DNA of 64,000 nt, taken from positions 1 to 64,000 of the forward strand of contig JAETNP010000017.1 in NCBI GenBank assembly GCA_021768185.1, in the 5' to 3' direction. The notes beneath the pieces are model-generated. The model was not told where the DNA came from. It searched no databases and saw only the letters and a list, made by a program, of their open reading frames with translations. Both the position numbers and the translations under genes were made by a program. The DNA comes from Oscillospiraceae bacterium. Its GTDB lineage: Bacteria; Bacillota; Clostridia; Oscillospirales; Oscillospiraceae. Below are positions 41,488-48,740 of this stretch, in pieces (the first letter of the stretch is position 1; each line of letters begins with the position of its first letter).

Positions 41488-41697
41488 TCAGAAATAGAAC
41501 AGTTCCTCAAATTTTTTATCCAGCGCGATGCACAGCACCAGGGCCAGCTTGGCGGTGGGATTGAACTGCCCGGTCTCGATGGAGCTGATGGTGTTCCGGG
41601 ACACGCCCACCAGCTCTGCCAGGTCCGTCTGGGAGAGCTTTTTTTCCGCCCGGGCCTCCTTGAGGCGGTTTTTCAAGATGAGCTTGTCATCCATCAT
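41488..41697 (-). CDS. XRE-family repressor of the two-membrane-protein operon
   Basis: 69 residues. HTH_3 domain: LILKNRLKEARAEKKLSQTDLAELVGVSRNTISSIETGQFNPTAKLALVLCIALDKKFEELF. This KxLKxLR..SQxxLAxxLGVSRxTISxIExGxxxPS pattern is the common small repressor found with membrane proteins in Clostridia. Its start overlaps the stop of the gene before it by 4 bp (ATGA), and GGGAG precedes it. It is the last gene of the operon and very likely binds the three CCAAG-N4-CTTGG palindromes over the promoter. Confidence 0.9.
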   Translation of the reverse strand: MMDDKLILKNRLKEARAEKKLSQTDLAELVGVSRNTISSIETGQFNPTAKLALVLCIALDKKFEELFYF

Positions 41698-42014
41698 GAT
41701 ACTCCCATAAAGAAACAACAGAGGTAGAACAGCATCAGCAGGGTGCAGAGCGCCGCCCAGATGACGTCGGACTTCTTCCGGTTTTTTACACACCGGAAAA
41801 TGAATCCGGCGGCGCTCATGCCTGTGACCAGGGCGAGGAGGTCAGCTGCAGGCTGTCCCCTGGCAATTTTGACAATGAACAAGATGATGGCCAGCAGCAG
41901 ACCGAAGCCCAGGGAGACGGAATCCTCCCGCAGGCGCAGACCTCTCTCCCGTTCGTCCATATACCCAGCGGCGTTTTCCGCCCGGCTCTTCTGTAAAATT
42001 TCCTCCTTATTCAT
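41694..42014 (-). CDS. Small membrane protein (DUF6442-like), copy 2
   Basis: 106 residues. A charged N-terminus (MNKEEILQKSRAENAAGYMDERERGLRLREDS) then three hydrophobic segments. It is a diverged paralogue of the gene upstream (which starts MDKDDILAKSRAENQGRDEYERQV). The family resembles what databases call DUF6442; function unknown. Overlaps the XRE gene by 4 bp and follows its paralogue by 12 bp. Confidence 0.82.
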   Translation of the reverse strand: MNKEEILQKSRAENAAGYMDERERGLRLREDSVSLGFGLLLAIILFIVKIARGQPAADLLALVTGMSAAGFIFRCVKNRKKSDVIWAALCTLLMLFYLCCFFMGVS

Positions 42015-42026
42015 GGCAGCTTCTCC

Positions 42027-42353
42027 TTACTTCCAAAAAATCATTTCCCGCAAGAAAAGTCCCAAGAACAGCAGACCTACCAGGGTGGAAATCACCGCCA
42101 TGATCAGTTCGTGCCGCTTGCGGAGATGGATGTATTTCGTCCAGTACAGGGTGGCGCTGATGCTGAAATAAATCACCCAGCAGCCGTTATTCATCCGGTC
42201 TGTCCTGATTACGCTGAATGCCGCGATGAAACAGCACACCATCAGACCTACTTGAGAAGAGAGCTTCCCCGCCTTCTCCAGGACCTGCCGCTCATACTCG
42301 TCTCTGCCCTGGTTCTCCGCCCGGCTCTTCGCCAAAATATCGTCCTTATCCAT
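42027..42353 (-). CDS. Small membrane protein (DUF6442-like), copy 1
   Basis: 108 residues, first gene of the operon. The N-terminal KSRAEN motif and charged helix precede three membrane segments (LMVCCFIAAFSVI, VIYFSISATLYWTKYI and LIMAVISTLVGLLFLGLFL). Its paralogue follows. The operon has a strong promoter fully covered by repressor palindromes, so these proteins are made only when the XRE repressor is lifted. A defence, toxin-like or stress role is possible but not shown. Confidence 0.82.
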   Translation of the reverse strand: MDKDDILAKSRAENQGRDEYERQVLEKAGKLSSQVGLMVCCFIAAFSVIRTDRMNNGCWVIYFSISATLYWTKYIHLRKRHELIMAVISTLVGLLFLGLFLREMIFWK

Positions 42354-42374
42354 GTCCGGTCCTCCTTTGTTTTG

Positions 42375-42448
42375 CCAAGTTTACTTGGTAATCTGGAGTA
42401 TAACACTGCCAAGAAAACTTGTCAAGAGATTTTTCCAAGTTTTCTTGG
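42375..42448 (-). promoter_or_regulatory. Promoter with three XRE operators
   Basis: On the minus strand TTGACA (42420-42425), 17 nt, TATACT (42397-42402). Three copies of one palindrome surround it: CCAAGTTTACTTGG (42375-42388, downstream of the -10), CCAAGAAAACTTGT (42409-42422, in the spacer and -35) and CCAAGTTTTCTTGG (42435-42448, upstream). Centres are 34 and 26 bp apart. This is a textbook self-repression region for the XRE gene at 41488. Confidence 0.85.
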
Positions 42449-42455
42449 CAGAATG

Positions 42456-43535
42456 TCACTGTGCGTCCGACAGAGGCTCCTCCACGGGTACGGCCCAGGG
42501 TTGGAGAATGGCCTTGAGGCCGTCGTCATAATCCAGACCGAAGCCCCAGGCGCTGTCCTGGCTGGGCAGGGAGCCCTTGGGGAACCAGGCTTCGATGCTG
42601 CCGGGGAAAAAGACGATATACTCCGGCTGGAGGGCGGCCTCCATCTCACTTCGCAGAGGCTGTTCCGTGATCTGGGCCAGGTCCAGCATAGCGCGCTTCG
42701 CCTCCTCCGGGGAGCAGGTGAACAGGTCCCAGCCGTCGATGCGCTCCCCGGTCTCCTGGTCGAAGGCATCGGAGAGGCGCAGCTGCTCCATGTTGGCCGT
42801 GCCGTCCCCGTGGATGGGCGTGTCCACCGCGGTGAGAAAATATATGACCCGGTCGGAGGAAGCCTGGGCGGTGATGTCCTGCCCTACGCTTGGGACGGGC
42901 TTATTGGGGCTGCGGTCCCGATAATTGGCGTAGGATTTTTCCAGTTCCTCCTCTACATCGTACAGCAGTCCCCGCTCTTGAAAATAGGCGGAAACCTTCT
43001 TCCGGGCGGTCTCGCTGAGATCGTTGCAGCTCTTCTGTCCCGCCACAATGCTGTTCTCCGGTCCGGCGGGGTCCCGCACGTACAGCAGGTCCGTTCCGTC
43101 CTTCAGACGGTAGGAGGTCCCGCTGGTCCAGCGGAACACGTCCAGGGGCGTGCCGTCCCGGAGGACGGCGGCGTCGGGCTCCAGGTACCCGTTCACCGCC
43201 ACGAACCAGGCGGTGTAGGCGGGAAGCTTCTCGCCGCCGTCCGTGGTCAGCGTGGTTTTTCCGCCGTTGTACTCCACATGGACGGAGGTCCCCGGCCGGC
43301 CGGAGAGGAGGAGCTCTTTTTCCGCCTCTGCGTCCAGGTCCACCCGGGAGGTGAAATGGGCGTCCTCCGGGATCAGCACGCCGGTGCGCTTCCCGTTCTC
43401 GTCCGTGAGGACAAAGGAGACAATCTCCCCCTTCTCCGTCCGGACATCGGAGACCTCGCCGGAGAGAAAGCGGTGGCTGTCGGAGCAGGCGGGGAGGAAA
43501 AGAAGCGCCAGCGCCAGTATGAGAAGTTTTTTCAC
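42456..43535 (-). CDS. Lipoprotein of unknown function
   Basis: 359 residues. Signal peptide MKKLLILALALLFLPAC ends in a lipobox (LPAC), so it is lipid-anchored outside the membrane. The next region (GEVSDVRTEKGEIVSFVLTDENGKRTGVLIPEDAHF) looks like a small beta-barrel. The rest has no motif I recognise. GGAGG lies before the ATG. It ends just past the operators of the neighbouring XRE operon on the same strand. Codon use fits the chromosome. No family assigned. Confidence 0.8.
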   Translation of the reverse strand: MKKLLILALALLFLPACSDSHRFLSGEVSDVRTEKGEIVSFVLTDENGKRTGVLIPEDAHFTSRVDLDAEAEKELLLSGRPGTSVHVEYNGGKTTLTTDGGEKLPAYTAWFVAVNGYLEPDAAVLRDGTPLDVFRWTSGTSYRLKDGTDLLYVRDPAGPENSIVAGQKSCNDLSETARKKVSAYFQERGLLYDVEEELEKSYANYRDRSPNKPVPSVGQDITAQASSDRVIYFLTAVDTPIHGDGTANMEQLRLSDAFDQETGERIDGWDLFTCSPEEAKRAMLDLAQITEQPLRSEMEAALQPEYIVFFPGSIEAWFPKGSLPSQDSAWGFGLDYDDGLKAILQPWAVPVEEPLSDAQ

Positions 43536-43630
43536 AGGAAAGCCTCCTTATGGAATAATTCATATGATATCAGTATAGCATCTTTTCCCGCTCCCCCTCA
43601 ACATTTTTTCACAAATTTAAGAATTTCCCA

Positions 43631-43659
43631 TTGAGCCCCAGCGGCGGTTGGTGTATAAT
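43631..43659 (+). promoter_or_regulatory. Sigma-A promoter of pta
   Basis: TTGAGC, a 17-nt spacer and a consensus TATAAT, 60 nt before the start codon. Confidence 0.8.
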
Positions 43660-43718
43660 TGTCTTATCTATGCGGGTTCCCACCCGTGATCAACATTACA
43701 TACGGAGGAAACAAGACT

Positions 43719-44732
43719 ATGTTTACCGCTCTTTTGAACAATTTGAAGGCCAACCGCCGCACCATCGTCTTTACCGAGGGCCCCGACGCCCGCATCCAGG
43801 AGGCCGCCGCCCGGCTCATCAAAGAGGACCTGATGAACGTCATCCTGGTGGGCAATGTGGACGAGGTCAACGCCGCCGCCCAGAAAAACGGCTTCGACGT
43901 CAGCAAGGCCGAAATCATCGATCCCGAGACCTACGCCGGTATGGACGACATGGTGGCCAAGATGGTGGAACTCCGCAAGGGTAAGATGAGCGAGGACGAC
44001 TGCCGCGCCGCCCTGAAAAAGGGCAACTACTTCGGCACCATGCTGGTGAAGATGGGCAAGGCCGACGCCCTGCTGGGCGGCGCAACCTACTCCACCGCCG
44101 ACACCGTCCGCCCCGCCCTCCAGCTCATCAAAACCAAGCCCGGCGCACACCTGGTCTCCTCCTGCTTCATCATGAAGCGAGACACCGGCGACGAGGCCCT
44201 GAAAATGCTCTGCATGGGCGACTGCGCCATCAACATCTCCTACGAGGACAGCGTGGACAAGGAGGGCAACGTCACCGTCTCCGCCGCCCAGAAGCTGGCG
44301 GAGGTGGCAGTCGAGTCCGCCCGGACCGCCCGGTTCTTCGGCATCGAGCCCAAGGTGGCTATGCTGAGCTTCTCTACCAAGGGCTCCGGCAAGGGCGCTA
44401 CCGTGCCCCTCTCCGCCGCCGCTACCAAGGCCGCCCAGGAAATGGCCCCCGAGTTCGCCATCGACGGCGAAATGCAGTTCGACGCCGCCGTCTCCCCCAC
44501 CGTGGGCCAGCTGAAGTTCCCCGGCAGCAAGGTGGCGGGCTACGCCAACACCTTTATCTTCCCCAACATCGAGGCGGGCAACATCGGTTACAAGATCGCC
44601 CAGCGTCTGGGCGGCTACGAGGCCTACGGCCCCATCCTGCAGGGCCTCAACGCCCCCATCAACGACCTCTCCCGCGGCTGCAACGCCGAGGAGGTCTATA
44701 AGATGGCCATCATCACGGCGGGGATGAAGTAA
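43719..44732 (+). CDS. pta: Phosphate acetyltransferase
   Basis: 337 residues, the short bacterial form. Transfers acetyl from acetyl-CoA to phosphate, giving acetyl phosphate for ATP formation. Family text: TIVFTEGPDARIQEAAARL, LGGATYSTADTVRPALQLIKTKPG, SSCFIMKR, MLSFSTKGSGKGATV, ELQFDAA-like (EMQFDAAVSPTVGQLKFPGSKVAGYANTFIFPNIEAGNIGYKIAQRLGG). GGAGG lies 8 nt before the ATG; the in-frame upstream extension lies before the ribosome site. ackA, the usual partner, is not next to it. The strong promoter fits a central fermentation enzyme. Confidence 0.96.
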   Translation: MFTALLNNLKANRRTIVFTEGPDARIQEAAARLIKEDLMNVILVGNVDEVNAAAQKNGFDVSKAEIIDPETYAGMDDMVAKMVELRKGKMSEDDCRAALKKGNYFGTMLVKMGKADALLGGATYSTADTVRPALQLIKTKPGAHLVSSCFIMKRDTGDEALKMLCMGDCAINISYEDSVDKEGNVTVSAAQKLAEVAVESARTARFFGIEPKVAMLSFSTKGSGKGATVPLSAAATKAAQEMAPEFAIDGEMQFDAAVSPTVGQLKFPGSKVAGYANTFIFPNIEAGNIGYKIAQRLGGYEAYGPILQGLNAPINDLSRGCNAEEVYKMAIITAGMK

Positions 44733-44745
44733 GCATATACACGGC

Positions 44746-44784
44746 CAAAAAGCGGACCTCTCGCTGCTTGAGGTCCGCTTTTTG
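44746..44784 (+). terminator. Terminator of pta
   Basis: CAAAAAGCGGACCTC / GAGGTCCGCTTTTTG, 15-bp stem with a 9-nt loop; the stem ends in a T-run. Confidence 0.88.
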
Positions 44785-44879
44785 GGAAGATGCAACAGAC
44801 AATTGCCCCTGTGTAGGCAAATATTGTCTTGTTTTTACTACAAAAAGCTGGTATGCTTTTTGATACAGGAGGGGGGCTT

Positions 44880-45296
44880 ATGGAGCAAAAGGAGACATTA
44901 CTTCGCCTACGGAAGGCGAAGGGGCTTTCTCAGGGGGAGCTGGCGGAGGAGCTTGGCATCACCAGGCAAACGGTCTCTCGTTGGGAAGTGGGACTCGCCT
45001 TGCCGTCTGCGGAAAATCTGATCGGCTTGAGCCGGGTGTATGGGATACCCGCAGAGAAAATACTGGGAAGTGAAGCGGCCACGGAAGCGCGTGAGGGACG
45101 AACCGGCGGGAAAAGGTTCTGGTCGGTGGCCGTTTTGGGTGTTGGCGGAATCTGCGCCCTGCTCCTCCTCTGGGGAATATGTAGCCGTCATATGCTGGAG
45201 GCGGTTATGCTGGCCCTTTCCGCTTGCAATATATCGATTATTGCATTGGTCATATACGGTCTTGTGAAGGTGATAGAGAGTCCAGATGAATCGTAA
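44880..45296 (+). CDS. XRE regulator with two membrane helices
   Basis: 138 residues from MEQKETLLRLRKAKGLSQGELAEELGITRQTVSRWEVG (GGAGGGG upstream). The helix-turn-helix covers about 1-60, followed by a charged link and two membrane helices (FWSVAVLGVGGICALLLLWGI; AVMLALSACNISIIALVIYGLV). DNA-binding proteins anchored this way sense membrane or extracytoplasmic signals. It is the first gene of the AT-richer group of small secreted-protein genes that follows on the same strand. Confidence 0.85.
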   Translation: MEQKETLLRLRKAKGLSQGELAEELGITRQTVSRWEVGLALPSAENLIGLSRVYGIPAEKILGSEAATEAREGRTGGKRFWSVAVLGVGGICALLLLWGICSRHMLEAVMLALSACNISIIALVIYGLVKVIESPDES

Positions 45297-45369
45297 GCCT
45301 GCAATGACGCTGATCTGTCATTTCTGCGCTTTTCGATTGAATAAATACATCTAAAAGGAGAATAAACCA

Positions 45370-45840
45370 ATGAAAAAGAGCAAAAAAATTGTAAGCCTAA
45401 TCCTGACCTTGACCATGGCATTCAGTATCATGGCGATGCCTGCCGCAGCAATGGCGACCGGAGGTGAAAGCAAAACAGCCGTGGCGGCAACTGATTTTGT
45501 ACCAAGGATTATGCCGGCCCCTTACAGTTGGGAGGGTATTCTAAGCGTATACTGTGGTGCGCTGGCACAAGCTTACTTCACAGTTTCCTGTACCGGAACA
45601 GTTAATGTTCAGAATGCTGATGTCTTAACCGCTAATGCTACGATTGATCCTCGCAGTAGTGTAAATATGAAGACGGATACTCTCGATGTGCGTGCGTCTA
45701 TATCGGGAAGAGCAGTAACTATTTATGTTACTGGAACGATTGATTTTGAATGGAGAGAACCTTCAACAGGCGTTACACTCAAAGACAGGGAGAAAATAAA
45801 TGAATCCTGGGTCATTTATCCTGATGAGCTGGTCGATTAG
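45370..45840 (+). CDS. Small secreted protein, unknown function
   Basis: 156 residues with a signal peptide (about 1-29, MKKSKKIVSLILTLTMAFSIMAMPAAAMA). The mature part is strand-rich (SVYCGALAQAYFTVSCTGTVNVQNADVLTANATIDP, VRASISGRAVTIYVTGTIDFEWRE) and looks like one beta-sandwich with a Cys pair. AAGGAG precedes the ATG. Base composition is clearly more AT-rich than the flanking chromosome. Its leader and signal-peptide coding region resemble those of the gene at 46061, although the mature parts are unrelated. No family recognised. Confidence 0.78.
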   Translation: MKKSKKIVSLILTLTMAFSIMAMPAAAMATGGESKTAVAATDFVPRIMPAPYSWEGILSVYCGALAQAYFTVSCTGTVNVQNADVLTANATIDPRSSVNMKTDTLDVRASISGRAVTIYVTGTIDFEWREPSTGVTLKDREKINESWVIYPDELVD

Positions 45841-45864
45841 GAAATCTGTGGAGGGGCGATAAAA

Positions 45865-45975
45865 ATGGGATTTACGGCAGCGGGGGTCTATTTGATGAGC
45901 AAGCAGATACTGGAAACGGTGTTTCAACTACTCATCATTCTGGTCTGCATAAAATATCTGCGAAAGAAATCATGA
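45865..45975 (+). CDS. 36-residue single-span membrane peptide
   Basis: MGFTAAGVYLMSKQILETVF then a hydrophobic stretch (QLLIILVCIKYL) and a basic end RKKS. A GAGGGG site lies about 8 nt before the ATG at 45865. One membrane span is likely. It lies 24 bp after the preceding secreted-protein gene and is probably on the same transcript. Small-protein toxins and membrane peptides look like this, but no toxin family match is claimed. Confidence 0.5.
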   Translation: MGFTAAGVYLMSKQILETVFQLLIILVCIKYLRKKS

Positions 45976-46060
45976 TTTCCGAGAGAAAGCGAGGTCTATG
46001 GCCTCATCATTTGACGGCTCTTGCCGTTGAATAAATACATTTTTGAAGGAGACAAACACA

Positions 46061-46423
46061 ATAAAGAAGACAAAGAAACTGGCGGCTCTGGTGCTGGCAA
46101 TGGTGATGGCGTTCAGCTGCCTGACAATGTCTGCACTGGCGCATGATGAGAAAAGTGCTGAGTACGCAGTAACATGTGATGGAAAAGAGATTATGCCTAG
46201 AGGAGCGGTCTGCTATATCTGCCATATACAACAGCGCTGGATCAATGGCGCAAAAACTGATACAGTAGATTGCCCAGTTAACAACAAGTACACGCATTAT
46301 CACTACATGGAGGGAACATTTTGGGAATGTCCTAATTGCGGCATGTATTCCCCTATAGACCTTACACGGAATTTTTGGATGTGCGACAGCAACCCATCAG
46401 GAGCGTGCTCCGCCTTGCCATGA
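46061..46423 (+). CDS. Small secreted Cys/His protein with an AUA start position
   Basis: 120 residues. The reading frame beginning IKKTKKLAALVLAMVMAFSCLTMSALA is a signal peptide homologous to that at 45370, but the codon aligned with its ATG is ATA at 46061, 8 nt after GAAGGAG. Upstream in frame only a TTG inside the ribosome site (46043) could start. So the gene either uses the rare AUA start or is damaged. The mature part has Cys pairs (CYICHIQQ, ECPNCGMYS, MCDSNPSGAC) and several His, likely a metal-binding or disulphide protein. Unknown family. Confidence 0.6.
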   Translation: MKKTKKLAALVLAMVMAFSCLTMSALAHDEKSAEYAVTCDGKEIMPRGAVCYICHIQQRWINGAKTDTVDCPVNNKYTHYHYMEGTFWECPNCGMYSPIDLTRNFWMCDSNPSGACSALP

Positions 46424-46482
46424 TCAGGATCGCGCCATAGTGAATTGCATAGTATAGTATGAAGGAAGGAGATGCTGTTATT

Positions 46483-46923
46483 ATGAAAAGAAGAGCTTTG
46501 CTGTTTCTCGCTGTATTTCTATTCTTATCAGTTTCTGTGACTGCTAACGCAGCCAGAAACACCGCAAGCAAGGAAAACCCTTATGCTTATGCAGAAGGAA
46601 TGGAGGATGAGAATACTGGAAATCAATCAATGACATTCAATATTCCAAGCAAATATTCCGAGCAGGTGTTCACCATTCTCCAAAACGATCCGCAATACGA
46701 TTGGCCATGGAAGCACATTAAGGACCCCGTCCATCATGTTTACGGCTATTACACCAGCATGGGCTGTGACGATGTAGCTTGTACGGATCCTGCTCACACC
46801 CATTGGTGTCCAGATTGCATTTGCCAAAATGCAGATCATGGTCACAGCGAGGAGGAATATGCGAGGGCAGCAATGCGTAATAGCTACAGGAATGCACTCA
46901 CTGTGGCAGAGCCAGTGTATTGA
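46483..46923 (+). CDS. Small secreted Cys/His-rich protein
   Basis: 146 residues from MKRRALLFLAVFLFLSVSVTANA, a signal peptide, with GAAGGAG 12 nt upstream. The second half has CDDVACTDPAHTHWCPDCICQNADHGHSEEEY: six Cys and several His within 35 residues, a likely zinc-binding or disulphide knot. AT-rich like its neighbours. No family recognised. It ends 20 bp before a fragment of a solute-binding protein gene. Confidence 0.75.
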   Translation: MKRRALLFLAVFLFLSVSVTANAARNTASKENPYAYAEGMEDENTGNQSMTFNIPSKYSEQVFTILQNDPQYDWPWKHIKDPVHHVYGYYTSMGCDDVACTDPAHTHWCPDCICQNADHGHSEEEYARAAMRNSYRNALTVAEPVY

Positions 46924-46943
46924 ACTTTCTTGAGCCAGTCGGC

Positions 46944-47051
46944 ATTGTCTGTGAGACCCTGGGCCCCTACTTCGCCGGGGACCGGACCCTGGACGGCACC
47001 ATAACCCTCCTCCAGAACCGGGTGGGGCTGTACCTCCACGAGCAGCAGTAG
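46944..47051 (+). pseudogene. 3' remnant of a solute-binding protein gene
   Basis: These 108 bases encode the last 35 residues and stop of a protein nearly identical to the end of the SBP gene that stops at 48593 (ETLGPYFAGDRTLD, NRVGLYLHEQQ, then TAG CGGAGGC in both). About nine in ten bases match, and the similarity runs past the stop. The 5' part of the old gene is gone; the AT-rich secreted-protein group stands in its place. It has no start or ribosome site. Confidence 0.88.
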
Positions 47052-47132
47052 CGGAGGCGCGGATCCGCTGTTGCAGACGAAGCAAACATGTGATAAACTG
47101 GAGGTACAGACTGGAAAAGGGGGGGAGAAATC

Positions 47133-48593
47133 ATGATGAAAAGGCATGGATGGCTTCTTGTCCTGCTATGCGCATTGACGCTCCCCGCTTGCGGGGAGCG
47201 CCAGCTTCCCGCAGAACCGGAGGAGGGCGTCTTGATTTATGCCGCGCTGAATCCGGTCACCAATGAGCTCACCCGTTCTATAGAGGCGTTCAACGAAGAG
47301 CATGAGGACGTGCAGATTGAAATTCATGATTACTCGGACGAGGGCGGTCTGAAGCGCCTCCAGACGGAGCTGGTCCTCGGGCAGGTTCCGGATATTATGG
47401 AGATGCACTATTTTGGAAGGGCTGGTGCCCAAGTGGCTGGAACCACTGGGAGCTACCATGTCCTTCCAGGGCTCTATGAGGAGGCGGAGGACGAATACTG
47501 GATGCCATACCGGCAGATGGTACAAAAAGGGTATCTGGAGGATCTGTGGCCCTATATTGAAAACGACCCGGATTTTGGAAGAGACGGAGTCTTACAGGCG
47601 CCGGTCAAAGCCGCCGAGATAGACGGCAGTCTCTATATCCTTTTTCAGAGAGTAACGATCTTTACCCTGACCGGACGGGAAAGCGTCGTGGGAGACCGGT
47701 ACAGCTGGACGGTGGAGGATGTCATGGATATCCTGACCGGGATGCCGGAGGGTTCTACGATTCTGCGGTATAACATGACCCGGCGGGACGCGTTTTTCAA
47801 TTTCCTTCGCTTTTCTTTGGACCGGTTTGTAGACTGGGAAGCCGGGACATGCCGTTTCGACAGCCAAGACTTTCTCGATCTGGTCCAGTTTTTGGAAAAT
47901 TTCCCCGATGAAGTGGATTCTGAGAACCCCATAGCGGCGGAGGAAGAGGTCAGGCGGCGGATCATGGCTGGAGAACAGCTGTTGGAAGGCATCATGATCG
48001 ACTGGCAGATGGACGTAGGCGTTTCAGACGGACTCTGGCAGGAGCGTGCCGCTTTCCCGGGCTACCCGACTGCGGACGGCAGCTCGGGGAGTTTTTTCTA
48101 TCCGCTGGGGACGATCCTGTCCATGTCCTCCGTATGCCGGAACAAGGACGCCGCCTGGGAGTATATCCGCAGACTGCTCGTACCACGGGTCAGCAAAAAA
48201 GATCCCCTTGTTACATTTATGAATATACCGGTCAGTACGCACGATTTTGAGCTGCTCCTTTTGGGGGAAATACAGCAGCAGCATAAAACGGCCGCATTTC
48301 TCCATCTTCAGGACGATCCGAAAGAACTTGTGAAACAAGATCATCCGCTTTTGGGAGAACAGCACTTTAAATATGGACCGCAAGTCAGTGTGATGCACCT
48401 CCTGTCAGAGGAAGATACCGAGCGGTACAAGAGGCTGATCGACCACACCACACAGCTATACTGGCCGAATGACGAACTGTCCAACATTGTCTGGGAGACC
48501 CTGGGCCCCTACTTCGCCGGGGACCGGACCCTGGACGACACCATCGGGCTCCTCAACAATCGGGTAGGGCTGTATCTCCACGAGCAGCAGTAG
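47133..48593 (+). CDS. Extracellular solute-binding lipoprotein (ABC sugar type)
   Basis: 486 residues. The lipobox LTLPAC follows a short signal peptide. The fold of family 1 solute-binding proteins is suggested by VLIYAALNPVTNELTRSIEAFNEEHEDVQIEIHDYSDEGGLKRLQTELVLGQVPDIMEM and DAAWEYIRRLLVP. Such proteins deliver sugars to a CUT1 ABC transporter. No permease is adjacent on this side; the pair at 54354-56303 has its own SBP. GGGGGGAG precedes the ATG. It lies 5' of the GH3 gene. A remnant of a near-identical paralogue lies just upstream, so it was once duplicated. Confidence 0.85.
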   Translation: MMKRHGWLLVLLCALTLPACGERQLPAEPEEGVLIYAALNPVTNELTRSIEAFNEEHEDVQIEIHDYSDEGGLKRLQTELVLGQVPDIMEMHYFGRAGAQVAGTTGSYHVLPGLYEEAEDEYWMPYRQMVQKGYLEDLWPYIENDPDFGRDGVLQAPVKAAEIDGSLYILFQRVTIFTLTGRESVVGDRYSWTVEDVMDILTGMPEGSTILRYNMTRRDAFFNFLRFSLDRFVDWEAGTCRFDSQDFLDLVQFLENFPDEVDSENPIAAEEEVRRRIMAGEQLLEGIMIDWQMDVGVSDGLWQERAAFPGYPTADGSSGSFFYPLGTILSMSSVCRNKDAAWEYIRRLLVPRVSKKDPLVTFMNIPVSTHDFELLLLGEIQQQHKTAAFLHLQDDPKELVKQDHPLLGEQHFKYGPQVSVMHLLSEEDTERYKRLIDHTTQLYWPNDELSNIVWETLGPYFAGDRTLDDTIGLLNNRVGLYLHEQQ

Positions 48594-48740
48594 CGGAGGC
48601 CGAGCGTACATCTTTCCGCATCCTTACCGGATAAAATCAGCCCATAGCAGGTGACAAATAGAGCCTGGTGTGGTAAAATAGCCTTATATATAGGGGGACG
48701 GCCTGGGCAGACCGTCCCCTCACCCATCTGGAGGAGCAAA

